IMG/VR virus record: IMGVR_UViG_3300032236_000679
Span: 1-64,000 of that record
Reading direction: 5' to 3' (one strand)
Length of the DNA stretch: 64,000 nucleotides
From: a virus
The translations under genes were made by a program, and so were the position numbers. The notes under the pieces were generated by a model. That model was not told the origin of the DNA. It searched no databases and worked only from the letters and a program-made list of their open reading frames with translations. Shown piece after piece: positions 13,886-21,559 of this stretch (within the stretch, counting starts at the first letter, position 1; each line of letters begins with the position of its first letter).

Positions 13886-14651
13886 TGATCTACATCTAGA
13901 ATTTAATGACGTGACTATTAATAACGCTGGCGCAGACATTCTCTGTCTCGCTGGCGATATTTCTTTAGCCAAAGATTTACATAAGAATAATGAAAAAGGC
14001 GAAAAGTATCGTCAATTCTTTGACCATGTATCAAAAGAATTTGATACTGTACTTTACATCATGGGTAATCATGAACATTATAGCGGAAGGTGGAATAACA
14101 CTGCTGCTCATCTACGCGAAGCATTGGATCCATGGCATAACATTCATCTCATGGATGATGGTTGGCTTAACTTTGGTAATACTCGTATCGTTGGCACAAG
14201 CCTTTGGACTAATCTAAACAAAGGCGATCCAATTACTATGATGCATATCAAAGGCATGATGAATGACTATCATGTTATTACAATTGAGCGTAATGGAGTT
14301 TATCATAAACTGCGTCCCATTGATACTTTTGAAGCGCATGGTCGTGCTGTAGAAACTATCAAACTTGCTTGCGAGACATGGGATGGTAATGTTGTTGTAC
14401 TTGGACATCACGCACCCAGTCGTCAAAGTGTTCACGAACGATATAAGCATGATTGGGCAATGAATGGTGGCTATGTTAGTGATTTAGATGATTATATTCT
14501 AAGTCAGGAAAAAATTAAACTATGGATACATGGACATGTTCATAATAGTTTTGACTATATGATTGGGCAGTGCCGTGTTGTATGCAATCCACATGGTTAC
14601 CATGATGAGAATGCTATTAACTTTAATCCTAATTTGATAGTTGATGTATAA
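13866..14651 (+). CDS. Second metallophosphoesterase, 261 aa
   Basis: The blocks are SDLHLEF, CLAGDISL, MGNHEHY, LGHHAPS and IHGHVHNSFDY, the calcineurin-like set. The GTG at 13866 is preferred over an upstream ATG (13842) because GGAG sits 7 nt before it and the family's first strand (KLQIVSDLH) begins directly there. It is larger than the 171-residue enzyme two genes upstream and not close to it, so they probably differ in substrate. Confidence 0.88.
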   Translation: MKLQIVSDLHLEFNDVTINNAGADILCLAGDISLAKDLHKNNEKGEKYRQFFDHVSKEFDTVLYIMGNHEHYSGRWNNTAAHLREALDPWHNIHLMDDGWLNFGNTRIVGTSLWTNLNKGDPITMMHIKGMMNDYHVITIERNGVYHKLRPIDTFEAHGRAVETIKLACETWDGNVVVLGHHAPSRQSVHERYKHDWAMNGGYVSDLDDYILSQEKIKLWIHGHVHNSFDYMIGQCRVVCNPHGYHDENAINFNPNLIVDV

Positions 14652-14847
14652 TCCGCAGAATGATTTAAAACTTACAAAAGACGAAGCAATTGCTCACATG
14701 CAAGTGCTTCGTCGTGAAATTAATATACTTAAGAGCCGTATTACAATGCATGACAGCGGCCATCTCTATACTACCATAAATGTGCTCGAAGAACGCTGCG
14801 GTGAGTGTATGAGAATTGTATTTGCAGAGGATGACATTTCTCACTAA
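14644..14847 (+). CDS. Hypothetical protein, 67 aa
   Basis: This small protein has two Cys near the C-terminus (ERCGEC) and a central helix. No family is recognised. The ATG at 14644 lies 8 nt inside the end of the phosphoesterase gene. It is the last gene of the overlapping operon. Confidence 0.6.
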   Translation: MYNPQNDLKLTKDEAIAHMQVLRREINILKSRITMHDSGHLYTTINVLEERCGECMRIVFAEDDISH

Positions 14848-14853
14848 ATATAC
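14842..14853 (+). promoter_or_regulatory. Late-type promoter box before amidoligase-like gene
   Basis: CACTAAATATAC carries the TAAATA core, about 22 nt before the ATG at 14873, with GAGAGAT as a weak ribosome-binding site. Confidence 0.5.
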
Positions 14854-14872
14854 TTTTACTGAGAGATAGTAC

Positions 14873-16972
14873 ATGCGCCTTATTGAAATTTTTGAAGAAA
14901 AACTTGATGAAGTAAGCATGAGTCCAGGCGCATTAGCGGACTTTGCTAAATCAGAATTTGCACAAGCAATGACTGCTGGTTTCGAAGCAGAACTTGTTAT
15001 TCCCGATGCTCAAAGTGATGAAGACGGTGAGATGGAACCAGACTGGGACCAAGATACTCGCTGCCGTAGTACTCAGGATATCCGTGACTTCTTCGAAGGC
15101 GACTATAACAGCAGCAGACAAATTGATCGTGCCATTGAACAAATTGATGAAGAGTTCTTTGAATATGCCGACGAGCAGATAAGAAATGATTTTGAAGAAG
15201 ATGAACGAGACAACATGATTGAAGAAATTCTCAAGGATATGGGTAAAAGTCCTGAGGAAATTGAAGATATCATGGGAAATGCCAGCAGTAAAGAATATGA
15301 TCAAGCTGAAAGTTCAGCATGGGAAGAATATAGGGAGAACGCTGATTACGATCAATATGTAAGAATGTTCTTTGATCGCAACTATCGTTACATGAGTGAT
15401 GTTGCTAATTCCGTCAATTTAGATTGGCCACATTATACAGGCGGTCTAGGAAGCGGTGATGGCCAGTCAGCAGAAGAAATTGCTGCTGACATTGCGTCCT
15501 CAATTGGTATGCCAGTTAAAGCAAGTGGCGGCTATCATGGCACAAAGCGTGGCACTGGGTTCTTTATTTTGGAGCCAGACAGCAGTATCGATTATGATGC
15601 CGGCAACGATGAAGCAGGTCTTGAACTTGTAAGTCCTCCAATGCCCTTAGCACAATGCTTAGAATACTTAGATAAAGTATTTGCATGGGCTGAACAGCGT
15701 GGTTGTAGAACTAATAAATCAACCGGTTTCCATATGGGAATTAGTATTCCAGATCAGTCAAGAGAGAATGTAGATCATCTTAAATTTACATTGTTCCTTG
15801 GCGATGACTATGTTCTTAAGCAGTTTGGCCGAGAGTCAAACACATATGCTAAGAGCATGATGAAGGAAATGACTCAAAAATTAAAGAATCTAAGTGCTGG
15901 ATCTGGCAGGATGGATGCTGAAAGTATGCTACGTACTTTTAAAGATGGGTTGAATTCATCTGCTGCTAAGTTTGTAAAAACATCATTGACTACAACACAT
16001 GATCGTTATGTGACCGTTAATATCAAAGACAAGTATATTGAAGTTCGCAGTGCTGGCGGAGATTACCTAGGTGACTTACCAAAGATTAAGAACACACTGC
16101 TACGTTATGTTCGTGCTATGGCTCTTGCTGCTGATCCTGAAGCAGAAAAGCAGGAATATGCTAAGAAGTTGTACAAGTTTCTAAGTCCAATGGTTCGTGG
16201 CGATGAAGACATCATTAAGTATTTCACACAGTTTAGTGCTGGCACATTACCTTCTACTGCTCTTAAGAGTTTCATTAGACAAGCACAGATGAAACGTGGT
16301 AATAAAAAACTTGCGGGCGAGAAGGGCGGCTTAGGTGAAGGACCTAACCTATATCTATTCAAATACTATAGTGTTGTTGATCCAGCAGATGATCCTGAAA
16401 AATTTACCATAAATGTTCGTGGCGATAGCCGTCGTAGTGCTATTGCTAACTTTAGAAAGAAGTTTGAGGAAGGCGATTACAATATCTTAGAGATTAAAGA
16501 TATTGATATCACTGATAATAGTGCTGCACAAGCACAAGCACGGGCCAGTGCTGAAGCATCTAATCTCTACAGAATGACAGACAATTACGGCGCTTATTTG
16601 GCAACTATAACTGCTGACAATGTCATGGACGCTTATACTAAGGCTACTCAAAAAGCAAGTCACGCAGGATTAGAAGCAGGTACTTGGAAATTAATGGGTC
16701 CAGGCGGTCGTCAAATATATCCTGAACCATCTTCAAGAGTTGTATCTGTTGGACCTAGACAAGACGATGACATTCCAGAACTTCCCGGCGAGTTTGTAGA
16801 TGATCCAATGGATAATGAGCCCTCTACGTATATCATCAAATACACTGATATAAGTGGAGAACGACATCAAACTGCTATAGATGCTAACAGTGCAGAAGAA
16901 GCACGTCAATGGTTTATGTCTAATCATCCAGTCACATATCATGTAACTGACATTTATCGACGTCGTGTTTAA
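14873..16972 (+). CDS. Amidoligase-like protein with C-terminal repeats, 699 aa
   Basis: The segments GFEAELVIP (about 36-44), GLELVSPPM (about 250-258) and TNKSTGFHMGISI (about 283-295) match the pattern of the COOH-NH2 ligase (Amidoligase_2) superfamily: an early G-x-E-x-E, a mid ELvSPP and an StG-H-h-x-h. Similar proteins occur in marine T4-like phages. Residues about 60-200 are very acidic. After about 495 there are three related alpha/beta repeats (starting LYLFKYYSV, NLYRMTDN and YIIKYTDI), each 50-70 residues. A ligase would form amide bonds on a peptide or protein. The late-type promoter suggests a virion or maturation role. Confidence 0.55.
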   Translation: MRLIEIFEEKLDEVSMSPGALADFAKSEFAQAMTAGFEAELVIPDAQSDEDGEMEPDWDQDTRCRSTQDIRDFFEGDYNSSRQIDRAIEQIDEEFFEYADEQIRNDFEEDERDNMIEEILKDMGKSPEEIEDIMGNASSKEYDQAESSAWEEYRENADYDQYVRMFFDRNYRYMSDVANSVNLDWPHYTGGLGSGDGQSAEEIAADIASSIGMPVKASGGYHGTKRGTGFFILEPDSSIDYDAGNDEAGLELVSPPMPLAQCLEYLDKVFAWAEQRGCRTNKSTGFHMGISIPDQSRENVDHLKFTLFLGDDYVLKQFGRESNTYAKSMMKEMTQKLKNLSAGSGRMDAESMLRTFKDGLNSSAAKFVKTSLTTTHDRYVTVNIKDKYIEVRSAGGDYLGDLPKIKNTLLRYVRAMALAADPEAEKQEYAKKLYKFLSPMVRGDEDIIKYFTQFSAGTLPSTALKSFIRQAQMKRGNKKLAGEKGGLGEGPNLYLFKYYSVVDPADDPEKFTINVRGDSRRSAIANFRKKFEEGDYNILEIKDIDITDNSAAQAQARASAEASNLYRMTDNYGAYLATITADNVMDAYTKATQKASHAGLEAGTWKLMGPGGRQIYPEPSSRVVSVGPRQDDDIPELPGEFVDDPMDNEPSTYIIKYTDISGERHQTAIDANSAEEARQWFMSNHPVTYHVTDIYRRRV

Positions 16973-16976
16973 TTCA

Positions 16977-17005
16977 TTGACATCAACTATATAAACCTTT
17001 ATAAA
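16977..17005 (+). promoter_or_regulatory. Sigma70-like promoter before 17026 gene
   Basis: TTGACA (16977-16982) and TATAAA (17000-17005) are separated by 17 bp. CAGGAG precedes the downstream ATG. Confidence 0.6.
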
Positions 17006-17025
17006 CATAGTACAGGAGTTTAGTA

Positions 17026-17208
17026 ATGCAAGCACAAGCAACAGCACCCTCTGATAATTACAGCCTTGAAACTATGATACGGTATGCTTTCCATTACGAA
17101 GTTCAAAACACACTCCAAACCAAACCAAACCAAAATGATCCCGAATTGAAAACGGTTATTGAGTATATGCAGCGTCGAATTGACGAAATTGCTAAGAAAT
17201 ACAAGTAA
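17026..17208 (+). CDS. Hypothetical protein, 60 aa
   Basis: This short helical protein has no recognised family. Its own promoter and an AGGAG ribosome-binding site are present. A further sigma70-like promoter follows at once, so it may be a monocistronic early gene. Confidence 0.6.
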   Translation: MQAQATAPSDNYSLETMIRYAFHYEVQNTLQTKPNQNDPELKTVIEYMQRRIDEIAKKYK

Positions 17209-17241
17209 CTTCTGTAACTAAAATTGTTACAAAAATATCGG

Positions 17242-17269
17242 TTGACGACCATTCATATTATGCTATACT
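17242..17269 (+). promoter_or_regulatory. Sigma70-like promoter before 17321 gene
   Basis: TTGACG (17242-17247) and TATACT (17264-17269) have a 16 bp spacer. About 50 nt of leader follow, with GGAG before the ATG. Confidence 0.75.
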
Positions 17270-17320
17270 AATTGAGTAAGTTGAGCGTGGGGTTCAACTA
17301 CTAACAAATGGAGTAGTTAA

Positions 17321-17587
17321 ATGGATAAGGTGTTTTCGGTTGCGGGCGTTTCTACGCTCAATGGTGTTGTGAAGTATCGTGTTGCTAATTCGCTTAAGCG
17401 TGAGGCAATTCTTAAGAAGTCTGGTCATACTGACATTAAGTTGATCGAACTTCCCAATCCTATGACCAAGGAAGATGCATTTGCTTTTATTGCAGCACAT
17501 GTCGACTTCCAGGCTGTTAAGCCCACTGCCAAGGGTGGTGTTTCCCCCAAGGTCAAGACTGACAAGACTGTTGCAAAGGCAGCGTAA
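17321..17587 (+). CDS. Hypothetical basic protein, 88 aa
   Basis: This Lys-rich protein has a disordered Lys/Thr/Ala C-terminal tail and no recognised family. The middle resembles small phage proteins with one mixed alpha/beta domain. It has its own strong promoter and is closed by a strong terminator, so it is probably an abundant monocistronic message. DNA or RNA binding is possible but not shown. Confidence 0.65.
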   Translation: MDKVFSVAGVSTLNGVVKYRVANSLKREAILKKSGHTDIKLIELPNPMTKEDAFAFIAAHVDFQAVKPTAKGGVSPKVKTDKTVAKAA

Positions 17588-17640
17588 ACTACAAATTATA
17601 ATTGGCTGCGGCTATAGAAATAAAATTTGATGTAGTATCT

Positions 17641-17665
17641 GGGGGCTTCGGCCCCCTATTTTTTT
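17641..17665 (+). terminator. Rho-independent terminator with UUCG loop
   Basis: GGGGGC-TTCG-GCCCCC followed by TATTTTTTT. It separates the early-promoter block from the late virion genes gp14 and gp15. Confidence 0.95.
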
Positions 17666-17680
17666 GACTGGGTGCAATCC

Positions 17681-17690
17681 AATAAATACT
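17681..17690 (+). promoter_or_regulatory. Late-type promoter box before gp14
   Basis: AATAAATACT carries the TAAATA core 14-20 nt before the ATG at 17704, with GAGGA as ribosome-binding site. Confidence 0.6.
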
Positions 17691-17703
17691 ACGAGGATTA
17701 GCC

Positions 17704-18993
17704 ATGCCCAGAATTAGTTTATGGAAAGAAAATCGTGGAAACGATTATAAGTTTTTTGATAATCGAATCAGAGAAATGTTTACTGCTGGCGGTGTTGGTA
17801 TTTACATTCATAAAATAGTTGGGCTAGATCCAAATAGCGGCAAGCCAGGAGATGCTACCCAACCAACATACATTAATCAAAGCGAGCAAAATATACAAGA
17901 CTTGCTATTCTTAGAAAATAGAGATCGCAAGTATGAACCAGACATTTATAAACTACGCGGACACTATACACTAACCGATAACGATTTTAATCTCAGTCAA
18001 TTTGGTATGTTTCTAAATAACGATACGCTGTTTATTACGTTTCATATTAACGATATGATAGAGCGTATTGGACGTAAACTTATACCAGGCGATGTATTAG
18101 AAATGCCAAACATGAAAGATTTTTGGCCACTCGGTGATGATGTTCCTGCAAGTCTAAAAAAATTCTATGTTGTAAATGAAATACTAAGAGCCGCAGAAGG
18201 CTATAGTCAAACATGGTGGCCTCATCTTTATCGAGTTAAAGTTCTACCAATGGTAGACAGCCAAGAATTTAAAGATATATTAACACAAGCAGCAACCGAT
18301 GATGGCAGCAGTGATTTGACATTAAGAGATATTATGAGTCCATATCTAAAGAATTTAGCAGTTAATGATGCTCTTATTGCACAAGCAGAATCTGATGTTC
18401 CATTAAGCGGGTATGACACAACAAAACTGTTCGTGTTACCAGTTTGGCCAAATGGTGTAAGCCAACAGAACTTTTTTACAACAAATGGAAACATTAGTTC
18501 CTGGGATACCAATCCTAACTCGTTCCCAGTAGTGTCAAACTTTAATGCTGAACCTAATTTAAATGCAAGTTCGATAACAAGTAATACATTTCCATTATCA
18601 GGTAATATCTCGCCTGCTGCATCACCAATGTTAATGAGTGTATCACCTACAGAAGTTGTAACTCCACAACATAATGTTACAACTTACTTGCTAGGACCAA
18701 AAGATGCACCTAACGGGTTTAATGTTAGAAGTTTAACTTACTTTCCTGACAGTCCCAATGTTGGTGAATTCGTACTGAGAACTGATTATTTGCCTAATGT
18801 GCTTTTCCGTTGGAGCGGCTCAAAATGGACAGTTGTTAACGAAGTAAGACGTGCGCCATTAACTGGTAACAGTAATCAAACTCAACTGGGTACATTTGTT
18901 AATAACAGTCAAAAAACAAGACTAAGTAGTGGGCAAATTATAGATCAAAAGCAAGCGTTAAGCAAAATATTTTCACCAAAAAGTGATTTTTAA
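17704..18993 (+). CDS. 14: Neck protein gp14-like, extended
   Basis: This 429-residue protein matches T4-like gp14 (256 residues in T4), which with gp13 closes the filled head and joins it to the tail. Similar segments include LIPGDVLEMPNM (compare GDLIYFPM in T4) and KKFYVVNEILRAAEGY. The extra C-terminal part (about 280-429) is Asn/Ser-rich and ends with a GEFVLRTDYLPNVLFRW segment, a small domain seen in aquatic T4-like phages. It is directly followed by gp15, as in T4. Gene identity rests on weak sequence likeness plus synteny. Confidence 0.75.
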   Translation: MPRISLWKENRGNDYKFFDNRIREMFTAGGVGIYIHKIVGLDPNSGKPGDATQPTYINQSEQNIQDLLFLENRDRKYEPDIYKLRGHYTLTDNDFNLSQFGMFLNNDTLFITFHINDMIERIGRKLIPGDVLEMPNMKDFWPLGDDVPASLKKFYVVNEILRAAEGYSQTWWPHLYRVKVLPMVDSQEFKDILTQAATDDGSSDLTLRDIMSPYLKNLAVNDALIAQAESDVPLSGYDTTKLFVLPVWPNGVSQQNFFTTNGNISSWDTNPNSFPVVSNFNAEPNLNASSITSNTFPLSGNISPAASPMLMSVSPTEVVTPQHNVTTYLLGPKDAPNGFNVRSLTYFPDSPNVGEFVLRTDYLPNVLFRWSGSKWTVVNEVRRAPLTGNSNQTQLGTFVNNSQKTRLSSGQIIDQKQALSKIFSPKSDF

Positions 18994-19001
18994 GGATACC
19001 C

Positions 19002-20429
19002 ATGTCAGACTTTTTTTATGATTCACAGATACGTAGATTCGTATTACAATTTATAAGATATTTTAGTGACTATAAAGTAGAGTACGGTCGTGATGAAAAT
19101 GGAAATATGATTTATCTAACTGTACCTGTTCGTTATGCAGATACCAACCGTGCAGTAGGTGCGTTGTTTAAGAACAGTGAAAACTCAATGTCCAATGTGC
19201 CTATGATGGCAGTATACATAGACAGTTTAAAGTATCATCAAGAAAGAATTCAAGACCCTACATTCTTAGAAAAGAAAGTTGTAAGAGAACGTGCTATAGA
19301 TCCACTAACAGGTCAATTACAAACTTATCAAAAAAATGTAGTCACTATTGAACGTACTATGCCAGTGCCTTATTTGCTAGGTCTTAAGGTAGATATCTAT
19401 ACTAGTAATATCGAACAAAAATTGCAATTACTAGAACAAATTGCCCCATGGTATAATCCCAGTAGAGAAATACAAAGTACAGATAATTATTTAGATTGGA
19501 CTAGTTTAACTTATGTAACATTAACAGATGTGAACTTTACCAGTAGAGCGATTCCTATTGGTACAGAAGACATGATTGATGTTGCAACATTGACTTTTGA
19601 ACTTCATATGTATATTACTGCGCCTGCTAAAGTTAAAAAACTTAATGCAGTTGCAAGCGTTGTTAGTACATTGTATGGCCCAACTGGTGATCTTGCTCAA
19701 GGCATTCAAGATCAAATAAATCAACTTGGTACCAGACAATGGTTTACCCCAAGTGGTTATGATGCTATTGTTTATGGAACACAAGGAAATGGGCCCGGTT
19801 CTTCAGAGCAATATCAAATTGTTCTAAGTAAACTTGCTAAAAATACAAATGCATTAGATTTACCAAGTCCTATAAGCGAGCCTGTTCCTTGGAGAGGCAT
19901 CATAAATTACATTGGTGAAATCAGTAATGGCATTAGTCTAATGGCTTTTGTTAATGAAAATAACGGCAATACAGTAGTCGGAACAATCAGTTATCATCCA
20001 ACTGATCCCAATATATTATTGTTTGATTTAGATCCTGCAACAGTTCCAAGTAATACATTAGCACCGCTGACAAATATTATTAATCCTACTAAGGTTGGAC
20101 CAGGAAGAGGATTACCAACGGCAGCAGGTGGACAAAGATACCTTATTATTAATTCAAATATAGGTAATCCAAATAATGCTCCGGATAATAATCCATCAGC
20201 ATGGCGTAATGCAGATAATTCTCCAGTGTATGCACTTGAAAATGATATAATAGAGTATAATGCTAATACAGGAACATGGGATGTTGTATTTTCAGCAGCC
20301 AATACTTCTACAAACGTAGAGTATGTTACAAACAGTTATAGTGGAATTCAATTCAAATGGGTAGACGGTATATGGCAAAAAAGTTGGGAGGGGCTGTACA
20401 AAGAAGGACTATGGCTTCTGGTAATTTAA
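19002..20429 (+). CDS. 15: Tail sheath stabiliser / tail completion protein gp15-like
   Basis: This 475-residue protein matches T4 gp15 (272), which caps the tail tube and sheath and binds the head. It starts SDFFYDSQIRRFVLQFIRYFSDY, like the T4 FYNSSFRRY start. VPVRYAD, PVPYLLGLKVDIYTSN and LEQIAPWYNPS align with T4 VPITYAS, IYELSIFTR and VEQILPYFQP. About 220 residues are added at the C-terminus, Asn/Pro-rich, with a final FKWVDGIWQKSW segment. It lies 8 nt after gp14. The Nudix gene starts inside its last codons. Confidence 0.85.
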   Translation: MSDFFYDSQIRRFVLQFIRYFSDYKVEYGRDENGNMIYLTVPVRYADTNRAVGALFKNSENSMSNVPMMAVYIDSLKYHQERIQDPTFLEKKVVRERAIDPLTGQLQTYQKNVVTIERTMPVPYLLGLKVDIYTSNIEQKLQLLEQIAPWYNPSREIQSTDNYLDWTSLTYVTLTDVNFTSRAIPIGTEDMIDVATLTFELHMYITAPAKVKKLNAVASVVSTLYGPTGDLAQGIQDQINQLGTRQWFTPSGYDAIVYGTQGNGPGSSEQYQIVLSKLAKNTNALDLPSPISEPVPWRGIINYIGEISNGISLMAFVNENNGNTVVGTISYHPTDPNILLFDLDPATVPSNTLAPLTNIINPTKVGPGRGLPTAAGGQRYLIINSNIGNPNNAPDNNPSAWRNADNSPVYALENDIIEYNANTGTWDVVFSAANTSTNVEYVTNSYSGIQFKWVDGIWQKSWEGLYKEGLWLLVI

Positions 20430-20860
20430 AATTGTTTAAAGCATGTGGCGCTTTATTATTAGCAAACAAAACAAAGAGATTGTTATTCCTCTTAAGGGAT
20501 AACGATACTCATAGTGATACATGGGGACTAGTAGGCGGCAAAGTTGAAGATAATGAAACTGTTATGCAAGCACTAGAAAGAGAAATCATTGAAGAAGTTG
20601 GTAGAAAAATTTTAATTAAAAAAACTATCCCACTTGAATTATTCAATAGTGAAGATGGAAATTTTGAATATCACACGTTTGTTTGTTTAATAGACGAAGA
20701 ATTTATTCCTAATCTCAGTGATGAACATAAAGGATATTGCTGGTGCGATGTGCAAAGTTTTCCAAAGCCATTACACCCTGGTTTGTGGAGCAGTTTAAAT
20801 AATTTTGAAATTCAAAAGAAATTGCATACCGTTAAAGATATATTAGAAATCACCTGCTAA
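20411..20860 (+). CDS. Nudix hydrolase
   Basis: This 149-residue protein has a complete Nudix box, GGKVEDNETVMQALEREIIEEVG, at about residues 39-61, with the REIIEEVG helix that binds Mg2+. It hydrolyses a nucleoside diphosphate linked to another moiety; the substrate is not predictable. The ATG at 20411 is chosen over one at 20357 because AAGGA lies 6 nt upstream. It overlaps gp15 by 19 nt and the convergent minus-strand gene by 18 nt. Confidence 0.9.
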   Translation: MASGNLKLFKACGALLLANKTKRLLFLLRDNDTHSDTWGLVGGKVEDNETVMQALEREIIEEVGRKILIKKTIPLELFNSEDGNFEYHTFVCLIDEEFIPNLSDEHKGYCWCDVQSFPKPLHPGLWSSLNNFEIQKKLHTVKDILEITC

Positions 20861-21559
20861 TACTGCTTGTCTTTTTGTTACATTATGGAAATTTCGCAAA
20901 GAATTCCAACTAGCAGGAGGTTCAGCACCATCCATTTGAACTCTATAAAAATCAACATTCTTATAAGTTTCCATAACATTAAACAAATACTGCTGAGATA
21001 GTTCTACGTTGGCTTGTGTATTTTCTTTAGTATAAGGATCTCTGCCGTCATAAACTGTACGCCAACCTGTTCCAAAATCTCCATCAAAACCAAAAAGAAA
21101 TACTTTTTTATGTCCATCAAAACAAGCAAGATAAGCAGCAGTTGCTCCACTATCAAAATAATTGATATAAGGAATTAAATTGCACTTATCTTTATATTTT
21201 GGAAAAATATCATTAGGTAGATAAATTTGACTGAATCTATTTGTTGGTGCCATTGACATGAAAGTTTCTTGCTTCAAAATATAATAATCATAGTTTTCTT
21301 CATCTTCAACTGCACGATTGCAAGCATATACTAATTTGTAACCATCAGGAAGTTTTCTAGAATTAATTTTTAAAAGTAGTTTTATATCAGCATAATTTCT
21401 AGTCAATCCATTACCTAGTACAATTGCACTAGTAGGATTTGTTTTGGCAAACACATTTTCATGTGGTTCTATAAATTGAGACACAGTCTTTTTATCAATA
21501 ATATAATTGATATTTTCTCCAATATAATCTTTTCTATAAACCGGGACAGTTAATGACAT
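20843..21559 (-). CDS. Rossmann-like protein, DUF115/MptE or sialyltransferase-like
   Basis: This 238-residue protein has AIVLGNGLTRNYADI near residue 45, LVYACNRAV, a DYYILK segment and ATAAYLACFDGHKKVFLFGFDGD. This 'GNGpS...r.N....d.y...' layout is shared by DUF115/MptE-like proteins and by CstII-type sialyltransferases. It lies directly downstream of a giant fibre gene (1 nt overlap), so modification of fibre or surface glycans is a reasonable but unproved guess. Confidence 0.45.
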   Translation of the reverse strand: MSLTVPVYRKDYIGENINYIIDKKTVSQFIEPHENVFAKTNPTSAIVLGNGLTRNYADIKLLLKINSRKLPDGYKLVYACNRAVEDEENYDYYILKQETFMSMAPTNRFSQIYLPNDIFPKYKDKCNLIPYINYFDSGATAAYLACFDGHKKVFLFGFDGDFGTGWRTVYDGRDPYTKENTQANVELSQQYLFNVMETYKNVDFYRVQMDGAEPPASWNSLRNFHNVTKRQAVLAGDF

